Assembly (NCBI GenBank): GCA_911728435.2
Contig: OU452198.1
Location: forward strand, 31,277,902-31,341,901
Reading direction: 5' to 3'
Source of the DNA: Apoderus coryli
Taxonomy: Eukaryota; Arthropoda; Insecta; Coleoptera; Attelabidae
Length of the DNA stretch: 64,000 nt
Part shown: positions 1 through 11,394 of the stretch, in pieces
Numbering within the stretch: position 1 is the stretch's first letter
Layout of the letters: the number at the start of each line of letters is the position of its first letter
The notes under the pieces: generated by a model
Databases searched by the model: none
What the model saw: only the letters and a program-made list of their open reading frames with translations
What the model was told of the DNA's origin: nothing
Made by a program: the position numbers and the translations under genes

Positions 1-644
1 ATGTTGATTGGATTTCAACTTAAATAGCTTTAGCATTTTCATTCTCCGTTTTTTTTTTTTGTTAAGTATTGTATTAAGTACTAAATAATTTATTGATGAT
101 TAAGTATCAGTTTAGGTAATTTAAATTTACTGGGTGTCCAAATTAGACCTTCCGATTTTATTTAAAAATAAAATACAGAAGCTCGAAAAATAGTAATAAA
201 ATAATAATTAGTTATTAATCCGACAGCTGCATCACCGAAGAGTTGTGCGTTTGGCTTGTTTGGTGCATAAAATAATCCAAACCCAAGCTCCGGGATATTT
301 ATATTCCAAACTTATACGTAAGGTTTCATACCGGACCCCTTCATTATACAATTCTCTTCCACGAGAATTCAGGTCGCTATCGTGGAGTGGGTTTAAGTCA
401 AGAGTAAAAGGCTTGCGAATGTAGTTATGCATACTCAAAAAATAATTATTGAATTGTTATTGGTGTTTATTTTATGGTTGATTTTTGTTTTTCTTTGTCT
501 TAAACTACAATGCTGATTGGGAACTGTCTCCCTCTGCTCCTTTAGTATGCACACATTCTTTTTCCAAAATTTTCTCTGTTCTATTTTTCCAAATTTCTGA
601 ATAATGTGAAATCGCAGATATTCAGGTCTTTTATAGGTTTGGTA
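1..644. other. Unassigned AT-rich stretch with two short unrecognised minus-strand ORFs
   Basis: Two minus-strand ORFs (68 codons at 232-438 and 75 codons at 435-662) lie end to end. The first reads LYNEGVRYETLRISLEYKYP near its middle and follows a TTTTTTGAG acceptor-like run, so it could be a terminal exon. The second is Lys/Arg/Asn-rich and probably spurious. I recognise neither family. No promoter or poly(A) signal ties them together, so no gene is called. Confidence 0.25.
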
Positions 645-1699
645 GTTGTACAATTTAAACACCTTTTAATTGGTGTTTTCAAAAGTAAACTAACTTTAGC
701 CGTTTTCCAGAATTTTCTAACAAACGATTTTTTTGCAATTTTAGTACTTCTGACATTATTTTTAATGTTATAAAAAGAATAAAAGCACTTTTGTTACTTT
801 TTGAGGAGAAAAAGATAGCGTTTACCATATTTCACTACGATGTTTTCTTTTTCAAAAACCATCAACTTGTTTTTTAAATACGGCCCTCGATTTTTTATTG
901 TTAAATTTAAAGCCATTTTTGATTCAAAAATATGTGGTATATCACACGTAATGGTTTAAGCAAGTTTTCAGTGTTTTTAGATGTTATTTAAAATTATTCG
1001 AGAAAAAATTCCATAGTTTGGCACTAATTTTGCGTAAAACATTCATCTGAGAAAGGCGTTTTTTCCATAACTTTAAAAAGCACAAAAATTTCAACTAAAT
1101 TTAAAATCTGCGTACAGAATAAAATGTTGTACTGAGACAGAAATAAATTGTCATATAATAATAAATAATTGTTAGTAACGACGAAAGAATGTTTTTGCAA
1201 AACCTACTGCTCTGCATTCAGTCAGTTAAGTGCGAAACTATGACGATTTTTCTTGAATAATTTTAATTAATAGCTAAAAACACTGAAAACTTGTTTAAAC
1301 CATTCCATGTGATATACCACGTATTTTTGAACTGAAAATGGCTTTAAATTTAACAATAGAAAATCGATGGCCGTCTGTAAAAAAACCAAGTTGATGAAGG
1401 TTTCTCAAAAACGAAACGTCGTAGTGAAAATGTGTAAACGCTATCTTATTCTCCTGAAAGAGTAACAATAAGAAAGAGCTTTTCATTTGTTTATATCTGT
1501 AAAAATAATGTCAGAAATAAATAAAAACTAAAATCGCACAAAATCGTTTGTTCAAAAATTCTCGAAAAAGTTAGTCATTTTGAAAAACCATTTAAAAAGT
1601 GTTTAAATTGTACAACTTTTCTCTAATTTAACCGACATTGTAACTCCTACCGTTTCCAAGATTTCAATGCTATCCCACTCTTATCTTGGATACAGTGTA
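645..1699. repeat. Foldback (long inverted repeat) element, family FB1, copy A
   Basis: The left half (about 645-1010) returns inverted in the right half (about 1215-1699). The shared text includes the segment around AAACGATTTTTT, the CACTACGA block and the GTTTTCAGTGTTTTTAG block. The right end finishes with TATCTTGGATACAGTGTAT, the same terminus as the copies at 33188-34147 and 57511-58931. The left terminus is truncated near 645. It has no coding capacity and is a non-autonomous hairpin element. Confidence 0.8.
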
Positions 1700-2575
1700 T
1701 TTGATACTCTTGTCAAAAAACCTAAAAAGACCCTTTAATGTTGACATACTTTTATTGATCGTACTGACTAACAGGAGTATTTTGAAGAATCCCGTTTGTT
1801 ATGTTAATCTTCTTCTAATAGGCAATCAAACGTATACTAACAAAGCTATAAACCTGAAACTTGGAACAGGCGTTAGGCTGGTTTAGTATTATAGCAATCA
1901 GCAAAAAATCATATCTGTTGGGGCCATCTCTGCCGGGAAATTTCCTCGTATTAGGGAATTTCTCAACTCAGCAGATGATAGATCACAGGATAAAAAGATC
2001 AAATTAAAAATACCAAATGTCGTTAGATATTTCGAAATCGGTAATTGAGTTTCAAACTTGGTACATCTACTGATAAATTAGTCGATTCGGCAGCACTGCA
2101 ACAGTAAAGTTTTACTTCACATAGACACCTTTGGAAAGTTAAATTTGGACACACTGTATGTTATGTTAAAAAAATGCAACACTACGGCAATTATTAGAAT
2201 TTGACGGTGTATTTGGATAGCATGTTAGATTGTCTATCATGTATTTAAAAATACGGTATAAATAATTGAAATATACAGTGAGGATCACTGTCTGGACATC
2301 AAAACAATTTGAACTTTAGATTTCAGTTTTTTCAAATTAATCAATTTAGGTATAATTAATGGAAATTGGAAAAAGGTGTTTTGATCAAAATTATAGCAAA
2401 TGTACGTAGAATCTACCAAGGATTTAAAAATTTAAAATTGTTTTGATTTGCAGACAGACTAAGCTGGCAACAACGCCAATATAGGGTCTCACGCATCCTT
2501 TTCTTAGACTTTATACGCACACTGTATGTATAACATCACATTTAACTTTACGAAAACATAAATAACTTTGTAATA
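1700..2575. other. No gene seen; AT-rich spacer
   Basis: No convincing coding region. A short ORF in FB1 copy A and the first part of this spacer (1686-1886) lacks family features. A TACAGTGAGG motif near 2275 matches transposon-terminus-like text at 34164, 53089 and 55697. The rest is simple AT-rich DNA. Confidence 0.5.
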
Positions 2576-2579
2576 GGAA

Positions 2580-3060
2580 TAAAAGTCCTCCACGAAATAA
2601 ATTCAATATATTACTCTATCTACCAAACATGTTTCGGGGCTTCAAGCTCCATCATCAGTGGCTACGTAACTATATATGTTGACAAAAAGCTGCATTGCTG
2701 CAAAGAAATTTTTAATCTTGATAATTAATAGATTAGATCCAGATCATTTCGTGAAAATTATGTAAAATTAATAAAATTAAAATTTTTGTCAAATAAAATA
2801 CATCACAGTATTATTTTAATTTGACAAAAAAAAATAATTTTATTAATTTTATATAATTTCCACGAAATGACCTGGATGTATTGCAATGTAGCTTTTTGTA
2901 AACATACAGTATGTCCACAGATGCGGTTAACAAGAGGACCAATGGACCAAAAATTGAAAGATACGAAAAAAAGTTATTCTTTATAAAAAATTTTGCTTGA
3001 CGAAAAAATAAGAACTACTATGAAAAAAAATATTTTTATTAAACAGGGGCGTCTCAAAAA
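2580..3060 (-). mobile_element. Penelope-like terminal region (pLTR-like) fragment
   Basis: Read on the minus strand, the segment carries CCACTGATGA, a hairpin GGAGC-loop-GCCCC, then GAAACATG and a GGTAGAT tract. This arrangement recurs in insect Penelope-like element termini. Its inverse copy is at 7690-7960, including the text GGACCAATGGACCAAAAATT. Between the two copies lie about 4.6 kb of other repeats, so the pair may bound one composite foldback. No reverse transcriptase is present here. The assignment rests on the motif and on memory of such elements. Confidence 0.5.
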
Positions 3061-3109
3061 TGCGTAAACATAAAATTAAACAAATTAAAATGAAAATTAA
3101 TAAACATAA

Positions 3110-3625
3110 TGCAATCATAATTATAGTTCAAAAACCCCTCTGCCATATTCAACACACTTTTCCAACTGCTTCTTAATATCTTCAAAACTGGCTCGAATTT
3201 CTTGAATCGTCAATGATTCCACGGCTCGCCTAATTCTTAATTTTAAAAGTTCAACATTGGTATCTAGTGGTTGCGCATACGTAAGCTGCTTTAGACGGCC
3301 CCAAAGGCAAGAATCGGCTTATGTCAGGTCGGGACTTGGGGTCCATTTCTGCCTATCCATTTGACACCGAATTTCTGGTTCACCCATTCGCTAACCTCTC
3401 CAGCGCAATGTGCATGGCACCCATCGCGTTGAACATAGATTGCGTTGCGATAATCCAGGGGCAGCTCTTCGAGATGATCGCAAAATAATGTATCTATTAG
3501 TTGCAAATAGCTTGCTCTGTTACAAGTACCTTCACAAAAATAAGGACCAATGATACCGTAATATGAAATAGCACACCACACATTGACTTTTTGCAGTACT
3601 GTCGTCTTGCGGGAGTTCGAAATTC
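3110..3625 (-). pseudogene. C-terminal half of a Tc1/mariner-superfamily transposase, degenerate
   Basis: The best open piece (3324-3581) contains WCAISYYGIIGPYF followed by an RDGCHAHCA block, where the canonical catalytic aspartate of the QxDGAxxH motif is kept, and WIGRNGP further on. Downstream on the minus strand, frame-broken text resembles the usual C-terminus but holds several stops. The same family is represented at 14390-14656 and 43110-44020. The N-terminal DNA-binding part appears next door as a tandem array (3790-5050). Clearly non-functional. Confidence 0.75.
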
Positions 3626-3789
3626 TGGATTTTCTTTACTCTAATATCTGACATGTTGGGAAGCTACAGTTCCGTTGGTTGAAAATATTGATTAATCAAA
3701 AAATATAAGCTTGCGAAAATTTCTATTGCCGTTTAAAATCTTATTTCCAATCCACAAACAAAAATTCTAGCCTTTATGCTTCATCCCAT

Positions 3790-5050
3790 GCTAAAACTTT
3801 TTGAATGGTAGATTTTCCCACCACCTCTAACTTCTTAAAGAAAGCAATGGATTTTCATTTACAGGTTGCAATATCAAAACTGTACTGGCATCGTCCTCAT
3901 TATATGGTTTCTTTTCTATTTAATATCAAAAACTCTTGTTCTTTCAAATTTTTTCACCAATTTGTGAACAGCAACCTTCGAAACGTAGACGCCAGGAAAT
4001 TTGCGGTGGAATTCCTCCACTACATAACGATAAGAGCAGAGACTACTTCCATAGCATTGTACTATATCCTTTTTGCTTCATGTCCAGAGTCCAAAGTGGG
4101 TTGAAACGAGGCTGGTAAGGATAAATTTCATTTTGTTTTAAAACTTTTTGAATGGTAGAGTTTCCCACCACCTCTAAATTCTTAGCCCTGTATCTTAAAC
4201 AGAGCAATGGATTTTCATTTGCAGATTCCTATATCAAAACTGTACTGGCATCGTCCTCATTATATGGTTTCTTTTCTATTTAATATCAAAAACTGCTCCT
4301 GTTCTTTCAAAGTTTTTCACCAATTTGTGAACAGCAACTTTCGAAACGTATACGCCAGGAAATTTGCGGTTAAATTCCTCCACTACATAACGATAAGAGC
4401 AGAGACTATTTCCATAGCATTGCACTATATCCTTTTTGCTTCATCCTCAGACTCCAAAGTGGGTTGAAACGAGGCTGGTAAGGATAAATTTTATTTTGTT
4501 TTAAAACTTTTTGAATGGTAGATTTTCCCACCACTTTTAAATTCGTAGCCCTGTATATTAAAGAAAGCAATGGATTTTCATTTACCGATTGCAATATCAA
4601 AACTGTACTGGCATCGTCCTCATTATATGGTTTCTTTTCTATTTAATATCAAAAACTGGTCCTGTTTTTTGAAATTTTTTCACCAATTTGTGAACAGCAA
4701 CTTTCGAAACGTATACGCCAAGAAATTTGCGGTGGAATTCCTCCACTACATAAGGATAAGAGCAGAGACTACTTCCATAGCATTGCACTATATCCTTTTT
4801 GCTTCATCCCCAGACTCCAAAGTGGGTTGAAACGACGATGGTAAGGATACATTTTATTTTGTTACAAAACTTTTTTAATGGTAAGTTTTCTCACCACCTC
4901 TAAATTCTTAGCCCTGTATCTTAAAGAACGCAATGGATTTTCATTTACAGATTCTTATAGCAAAACTGTACTGTCATCGTCCTCATTACATTGTTTCGTT
5001 TCTTTTTTAATATCAAACTTTCGAAACGTGTACGCCAGGAAACTCTTTGT
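3790..5050 (-). repeat. Four tandem copies of a transposase N-terminal (HTH) segment
   Basis: The block beginning AAAACTTTTTGAATGGTAGA recurs at about 3793, 4140, 4502 and 4866, giving spacings of about 347, 362 and 364 bp; the fourth unit is shortened. On the minus strand each unit encodes the DNA-binding half of a mariner-superfamily transposase, with pieces such as KSTIQKVLKQNKIYPYQPRF and KVAVHKLVKKFERTG separated by stops. Units differ by scattered substitutions. With the C-terminal remnant at 3110-3625 this looks like one transposase gene whose 5' coding part was duplicated in tandem after death. Confidence 0.8.
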
Positions 5051-5059
5051 TTGACGCTC

Positions 5060-5560
5060 AGCAATTTAGGGAATACTTTTCACACTGACAAGACAACTTT
5101 TTTTTGAATACTGACTACTACAAACACAATAAGGTAACTAACAACATTACTAATCTCCAATTTTTCTACGCAGCAAACTTCACTTCGATAGTCTATTTTA
5201 GAATTTTGTTCACATTTTACGTAGTATTTTATTTTTTAGACTGCAAATGTGTTTTATTAAACATTGGTGCATTAGTTAGGTAAATAAACGTCTATAGAAG
5301 ATAACTTAGTGTTAATATATTATATTTTGATTCAATCTTTATGAAAAAAGTGACAAATTTACTAGGTATGTAATAGGTGAAAGAGTCGATTTTTATGGGA
5401 ATTAAATTTTGATTTTTGGCTTTAATAATGCTTTTACCACACATTTTGTTTGAAATGTACTATTTCAAATGTTGTCTTTCTAATAAACAGGAAAAAACCA
5501 GAAGGTTCCACTGTCCCTAAAGTCGTCCGTAACCAAAAAGAATATTTTCATATATTCAAA
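5060..5560. other. No gene seen between transposase array and next foldback
   Basis: AT-rich sequence without a supported coding region. The plus-strand ORF ending at 5653 runs into the inverted-repeat arm and has no recognisable domain. Confidence 0.5.
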
Positions 5561-6129
5561 TATATTCTTGAAATAAAAGTCGACATCCACGTAATAAATT
5601 TAATAGATTTCTCTAAAAATCTTTACATCTACCAAACATGTTTTGCAGCATGAAGCCGCATCATCAGTGGTTATCAATATTACGAAAATCTATTTCATCA
5701 TTGTTGTTACAATTATTTAGTTACTAATTAGGAGAAATGCATTAATCCTGCAAGGAAGGATGTCTTTAATATTTTACAACAATTAAGATTTTTACATTTA
5801 ATTAATGATTTATAAAAAGAAAAGTCCTTGTAAGGCTGAATAATGAGTAAAACAAAGTTTTTTGACAATAGATTTCATATCATAGATTAATGATTCAACA
5901 AATATTTTAATAGATTTATAAGACAATTCCACTCATGTATAATAATTCCCATTTGTAAGTACAAATATCGTAGTTTACTATCGGCTAAATAGGAAGGAAC
6001 AGAAATGCAAGTGGATAAAAATATCGGATAAATTACGTTACCGTAGCAACGCTAGCATTATTGCTTCAGATAATGAATTAGACACAGTGACACATCTATG
6101 TCAATGTCATCAACAAAATCTGCACCAGT

Positions 6130-6172
6130 AAAGGAGCAAATGTCTACTGGAAAGGAGCAAATGTCTACGGGA
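6130..6172. repeat. Short tandem direct repeat
   Basis: AAAGGAGCAAATGTCTAC occurs twice in succession with about 20 bp spacing. It has no coding context. Confidence 0.7.
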
Positions 6173-6303
6173 CGAATTGTATATAATAATTGTATTTTTC
6201 ACAATAATTGTTCTTTCTAAACATTATTCATCTTCTTATTGTTCTTTCAGTTTGTTAAATAAAGGTTAATTGAATTGTGTTTTCTATTCATGGAATTGTC
6301 TTA

Positions 6304-6508
6304 CCAAATACCACGCGAGCTCAGATCTAGCAGGATATTTTTTACGATGGTTTTCTCATACTTACTTTCATATAAGTAATTTAACTCGATCTGTTCTAAA
6401 AAAATCACGAGAGCGTCAGTTGTCGTTAAATTGCCAATGAAAGTAAGTATTCGAAATAAATCGCAACAAAATATCCGGCTAAATCTGAGCTCTTTGTGGT
6501 ATTACCCC
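6304..6508. mobile_element. Small hairpin MITE-like element
   Basis: The two ends are inverted: ACCACGCGAGCTCAGAT with AGGATATTTT on the left, AAAATATCCGG and CTGAGCTCTTTGTGGT on the right. The ACTTACTTTCA / TGAAAGTAAGT blocks lie further in. About 205 bp, no ORF, so a non-autonomous foldback. The flanks give no clear target duplication. Confidence 0.65.
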
Positions 6509-7204
6509 CGAATATTATGTGATTTATTTATCAGAAATTTTTTTTCCCGTAACGGTGAGTTTGAAATTTAATACCTATTATAGGATACATCAAAATATTA
6601 AATACACCCTTCCTTCCAGGATTAGAAGCATTTCTCCTAATTAGTAAGTAAATAATTGTATATTCCTTATATTCTTATTTGAAATCATAAAAAAGCTTTC
6701 GGCGGCATGCTTCAATCAGTTTGGAGGCATGGGCGTACCATTATTTTAGGGATTATTGTTAAAGAAGACATACATTGATTATGTTTATGTCTGGCTTATG
6801 AATCATGAAACTAAATATTTTAGAAATCTTTATTTCATGAGATAGCTTCTCCCATTAGTAGTGTAGTAGATTTTTAAAATTTTTGATACCATTTATGGTC
6901 TCTGACAAGAGAGGATTGTAATTGTAAGCAAGTTTCCACACCACTCATGGAGATTTGCTAATGGCGCGTTACGTTTTTTATTGGGTGGTTCGCCAGTAGC
7001 CCTATTTAAAACATAATATACTAATTTTCATCATTCAGCACAATTAAGTGAACTGCTGCAATACTCCTTTTCTTTTTCAAGTCCACACATCACTATTTAG
7101 TTCCTAACCACTCTATGTATTTTTCCAGAACTACGACACTGGCAATTTACCAACGACCACTATCCAAGAGATAAAAATAATAAAATATTAACCCGAGTTA
7201 ATAA

Positions 7205-7415
7205 AAATGGTAATACGCTCAAGGTACATAATGTGGCACGTTTAAAATACTCATTGTGATTACTCAACTACTTGTCCACGTATATATCTGACCTGTTGGA
7301 TGTATCATCCATCGCTCGTCTCTCGGTGTTTTACAAATAAGCAGGTACGCTCATCAAGCGAACGCTCAATAACGTCATACTATTAACATATGAAATGCCC
7401 TGGTTTTTCGTAATT
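7205..7415. repeat. Repeat R, unbroken copy
   Basis: This segment contains GTGGCACGTTTAAAATACTC, then TATATATCTGACC, then CGTCTCTCGGTGTTTTACAA and TTAACATATGAAATGCC. The same text is split in two at 13997-14070 and 29858-29972. This copy therefore shows the empty target site of the mariner-like element that occupies 14071-29857. Confidence 0.8.
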
Positions 7416-7689
7416 TTGAGAACCACTGATGATGCGGCCTGTTGCTGCGAAAGATGTTTGGTAGATGCAAAAATTTTTAGAGAAATCTATTAAATTTATT
7501 ACGTGGAGGTTGATTTTTATTTCAAGAATATACGAGTATTATTCTACTCCACTTCAATATGGACTACTTCTTTAAAATAAATTCAAATATTCTTCTGTAA
7601 CTCTGGAATCAGGGTTAGAATTAAATTTGGAGCATTTTTTTTTATTGATCATTTGACGCTAAGACCCCAAAAAATAACTATTTGCTCTT

Positions 7690-7962
7690 GTTTAATTTTC
7701 TGTTTATGCCTTTTTGAGGGGTTTAATAAAAATAATTTTTTTCATGGTATTTCTTATTTTTTCGTCAAGCAAAATTTTTATCAAGAATAACTTTTTTTCG
7801 TATCTTTCAATTTTTGGTCCATTGGTCCTCTTGTTACCCGCATCCGTGGACATACTGTATATAGTTACGTAGCCACTGATGATCGAGCTTGAGCCCCGAA
7901 ACATCTTTCGTAGATAGAGTTTATTTCGTGGAGGATCGACTTTTATTGCTATTAGGTACATA
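7690..7962 (+). mobile_element. Penelope-like terminal fragment, inverse partner of 2580-3060
   Basis: This is the reverse complement of much of 2580-3060, with the CCACTGATGATCGAGCTTGAG tract split by a few substitutions and CCCCGAAACATC behind it. The 85-codon minus-strand ORF across it is a by-product of the repeat and not a gene. Confidence 0.5.
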
Positions 7963-7964
7963 TA

Positions 7965-8300
7965 ATTTCCTTCACGTCAGAATGTACTAAAAATAAATAA
8001 CTTTGTTCAAGATAGAGCGTTTTTATAAAAATTATATAGGTACAATTGAGGCGTTTCTGGGAAAAACATTATTAGTCCAAAATTAGCATATTTTTGATAA
8101 GAGCACTTTATTGGCATATCTAGTAGAAGTAAAAATATAAAAAATACTTCGTCCACAATTACTTATAGCTTTTTTGTCGACCGTATATGAACAAAACACA
8201 AAAAACACATGGTCAATTTTGGATAAATTAACTTCGAAACGATTTTTAAAAAATTATAAAATCTTTATTAACAGTAAAAACTTCAAATCTTTTCTTTACA
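7965..8300. other. Possible distal part of an errantivirus LTR; otherwise nothing seen
   Basis: AT-rich DNA downstream (minus sense) of the errantivirus polypurine tract. The LTR 3' boundary cannot be placed because no partner LTR is in the window. Confidence 0.3.
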
Positions 8301-8448
8301 GCTATTAGTTTGAGAATGAATTTATATTTAATTAGCAAAACAGTTTTATATGAAGTAAAATACAAACATAAGCGAAATATAATATTAAAGATAACAATAA
8401 TTCTTAAATACTAAGTAATTTATGGGCTCGTAACTCCTCCCTCCTTAA
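8300..8448 (-). mobile_element. Errantivirus polypurine tract and start of 3' LTR
   Basis: On the minus strand the env stop codon runs directly into a purine-rich tract (AAGGAGGGAGGAG, about 8434-8446). This is followed by AGTTACGAGCCC, a gypsy/errantivirus-style LTR start. About 80 bp further on, ATATAAAACTG near 8350 could be the LTR TATA box. The overlap of the env stop with the tract is normal compact retroelement layout. The far LTR end was not located. Confidence 0.55.
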
Positions 8449-9693
8449 GATGTGAAAATAATGGAGTTATTTTCGTCAGTGGGTTGTGGATTTGGCCTGT
8501 TTTTGAACATCTTCAAAATTTGGATTCTTCTATTCCAAATTTTCCATCCAAAATATGTGATGATTGTGATTGCTATGATGATGAGGATTGTAGTAAATAA
8601 TGTAGAATTTTCTTCAGTGATATTTCGTAACATGACCGGTTTGAGTTGCTTCGTTATTTCGTTTATTCGATACATTTCTTCTAAATTTAGTTTTGTAAAA
8701 TTTGAGGCTTCGAACATTTTTGGACTTTTTAATTTTGTAATTTCTAATTTCGGTAATATTAATGGTTTACCATGTTGCATTTCGTGATTGTTCATAAACT
8801 TTTCGTTATCGATGTGAACTTCACATGTTGGTGGTATTTTTATTAATACTGGAGAACTAATTTCCAAATATTGGTTGGATTGACATTTTGAATATATTTT
8901 TTTGTGGTTTTGGCGGTATTATCAGGATCATATTTTGGGTAACTTGATAAGTTATGGAGTTTTCAGCGTTGATTTCCCAGGTTTGACATTGTTCTGGGGT
9001 TTCGCCATTCATAAATTTAAGTGTACATTCGTCTGGTAACACAGGACTTTCTTGACAATAGTAAACGTCTTCCAAACGTGGACAATCTTCTTTTTGGAAT
9101 TGTGCGTTGGTTGCCGTTTGTGCCAAATAAGGATATTTTGGGGTATACATTTTGTGGTTTTGGATAATAGGATATAGATGGAAGTATTTAAGAACTTCGG
9201 TTTGTAAAATAGGAACATGAATAGCAAAAATTAGTTTTAAATTTGAAATGGTCACTTGTGTGCCTAAAAACTGATAATAGGTTATGATATTTGTAAAAGT
9301 TGGAATTTCATCTTTCCCGTAGAGTTTACCTAAATAATTTATCATTTCCTTAACTTCATAGCTCGATATGATAGAATTATGTAGCGTATTTAATTTTGAA
9401 AATATGATAGCATTTTCGATATTATCGATAAATGTTATTATGTTTTGACAATCTAAGTTTATTTGTGAAATAGTCCCGTGAAAACTAATGTAATCATTAA
9501 CATCTTTAATACTAGATTGAACTGTTGTTTGAAACCTTGTTAAATCTTGTAAAAACTTCTTGAAAGAAAAAATGAAGAAGCGTCCCGAATAAAACACTAA
9601 AAAAATAAAAAACAACTCTGACACAAAAAACAAAGTGAAAATAAAAATAAACATATGCCCTAATACAAACACGACCAAACTCAGTCTTCGCAA
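8445..9693 (-). pseudogene. Endogenous errantivirus envelope (baculovirus F-like) gene, 5'-truncated and frameshifted
   Basis: Two minus-strand reading frames overlap at about 8857-8867 and together resemble the insect errantivirus Env, the F-like fusion glycoprotein family. The upstream piece (278 codons) carries the conserved ectodomain with CPRLEDVYYC and further cysteines. The downstream piece (140 codons) holds the membrane-proximal region and a long hydrophobic segment (roughly residues 89-110) followed by a basic tail. The frame break separates ectodomain from membrane anchor. The N-terminal part is missing or unrecognisable upstream of about 9640. No gag or pol is nearby. A dead fragment; the product would not be functional. 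Confidence 0.75.
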
Positions 9694-9699
9694 CCACTG

Positions 9700-10030
9700 C
9701 TGTTATCATCGTTTTATTGACACTCCTGCTAACATCATCATTGGATGGGAGTGTCAGGCGCTATGGTATTCTGGTGTGTTGTCAAGTCTTCATAAAATTT
9801 TCTGTTGCTGTTGTTATGTAGAAGAGGTAGAAGTTTTTCTAATGCATCTAATTTTGTTTTCTTAAATTTCGTTTGTCATGGTTACTTTTGATGCTACCAT
9901 TCACCACCATAACTATCTTTCAGAAAAATGCATCTGTTTTTTTATTTTAATAGCAGCTTTTGGATTATTTAGAAAAAAATTGTCAGTTGCATTTTTAATG
10001 TCAAAAATCATTGACCGATCTACTTTGACA
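9700..10030. other. No gene seen
   Basis: Sequence between the env remnant and the next transposon fragment shows only short ORFs in both strands and no recognisable domain. Confidence 0.5.
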
Positions 10031-10033
10031 AGT

Positions 10034-10362
10034 TTAAAGGAAATGGCTTAGCTCTTGCTCTCGCTCAACTCGTTCAGTTTTTCGTTTCTTTCTTGAGATA
10101 ATAGAAAAATACTGATCATTGGGCAAATATGATTGTCCTCTCACAGGGAATATGTAAGTTATGGAATTAAACATTTTTAGCACATGATCTAATACATATA
10201 AAAAATGTAACATGGTATAGTTCTTGTTTTGGCCTGGACAGCTATCACTAATCAAAACCAAATTTATGCACAAATCATTAGTATTAAAGTAGTTTAATAA
10301 CATCGAAGTAACATCGTTTGATCCCTTTTTAGCTTGACCCTCTGTATAAGTTGTATACATGA
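10034..10362 (-). pseudogene. Fragment of a DUF7869-like (transposon-derived nuclease-type) protein
   Basis: The 108-codon frame contains SDSCPGQNKNYTMLHFL and later LPNDQYFSIISRKKRK. This pairing (Asp...GQNKN, then LPND with a basic run) matches a widespread insect protein type usually annotated as DUF7869 and thought to come from a DDE-type transposon. Only the C-terminal part is present; no start region or introns can be placed. Assignment is from memory of the motif. Confidence 0.55.
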
Positions 10363-10364
10363 CT

Positions 10365-10705
10365 GCTTCATTACTTCCTATTTTTATTTATAAGTACTAT
10401 CGAACCTATGACATTTTTACGGGAAATAATGATGTGTGAACCACGGAGGTTAGGAATGAATTGGCGCCATTATCTCAATTTCGGTGATACTGGACTTACG
10501 AGGTTTTTCCGAGAAACGTCTCAATTGTTTACAAAAAAATTTAAATGGAAAATAGGGTATTAATAACAAGACTGACTGCGAATATATATATTTTTTTATT
10601 CAATCAATTTTTTAATGTATTTTCTTATATCAATGTTTTTTCGTATGCAATTTTTTGCAATATGTAAGTATCATTCATAGTTTACAAAATTGTTATATTT
10701 TATTT
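10365..10705. other. No gene seen
   Basis: AT-rich DNA with no supported feature. Confidence 0.5.
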
Positions 10706-10707
10706 GT

Positions 10708-10838
10708 ACACGGTGTCTCACGAATAAGATGTTCCTTAATAGAAAATCTTTAAAATTACCCCAGCCATCAAGTACTATATGAAACCATTACTGAACATTA
10801 AAGGGAGCATTTTAAGTGAGACACCTTGTACAAGTAAT
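10708..10838. mobile_element. Short MITE with GGTGTCTCAC termini
   Basis: TACACGGTGTCTCAC on the left and GTGAGACACCTTGTA on the right are inverted about 115 bp apart. The size and the A/T-rich inside fit a miniature inverted-repeat element. No ORF. Confidence 0.65.
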
Positions 10839-10839
10839 G

Positions 10840-11390
10840 TGTCATTGCAATAATTTATACAAATAGAATGTACATGTACACTGTTAACACTATTTTAATT
10901 AAAAAAATAATAAATAAATAATCGTTTTATTCTTGTATTTGGCAGTCTTATAACATAAACCTTTATTGGCCTACCCTCCTGACATCAATTACACTTTTTG
11001 GGGGATACAATGATTTCAAGACGCGGTCAGCGTAACAAGTGTGATAGTTAGCAACAGCGCTATGACATAATGGCGTATTCGAGTAGTCCCGACCGAAACT
11101 TCGGCAATCGTTGAAAATTTTGTTATACTATTTTATGAGATAAAAAATAAGGTTAGCTCCTACAACGGAAGAGCCTGGTTTTGCTTCTGCCAAAATTTCA
11201 CCTTCAGTCGGAAACTAGTACGATATACAGCAGGATGCAATAATACTAATTGTTTGAAAAAATATTCAACTTAAACTCCACAAAATATCCCCTGTTTTTA
11301 TTCACCCATCCATACATGTTTCCGATACACAATACTCATCTTCAGCTTGCTGCATCAACGAACATCATAATCGAAATTGCACAACCCATA
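10840..11390. other. No gene seen
   Basis: Only short ORFs; no recognisable protein and no clear repeat. Confidence 0.45.
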
Positions 11391-11394
11391 TCTG

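Larger units (their letters stand above)
5565..7545. repeat. Nested foldback with Penelope-like hairpin termini
   Basis: The outer arms are 5565-5690 and about 7415-7540, inverted. Both contain the CTGATGA / GCGGC-loop-GCTGC / (G/A)AAA hairpin and the tract AAATTTATTACGTGGA on the minus or plus strand. Inner arms at 5709-5780 and 6590-6662 share ACTAATTAGGAGAAATGC and an AAGGAAGG block in opposite orientation. The middle holds a separate small hairpin element and a short direct repeat. No long ORF. Confidence 0.7.

Noticed and set aside
3805..4830. Three similar plus-strand ORFs (86-99 codons) as a gene family
   Set aside because: They are antisense translations of the tandem transposase segment on the minus strand.
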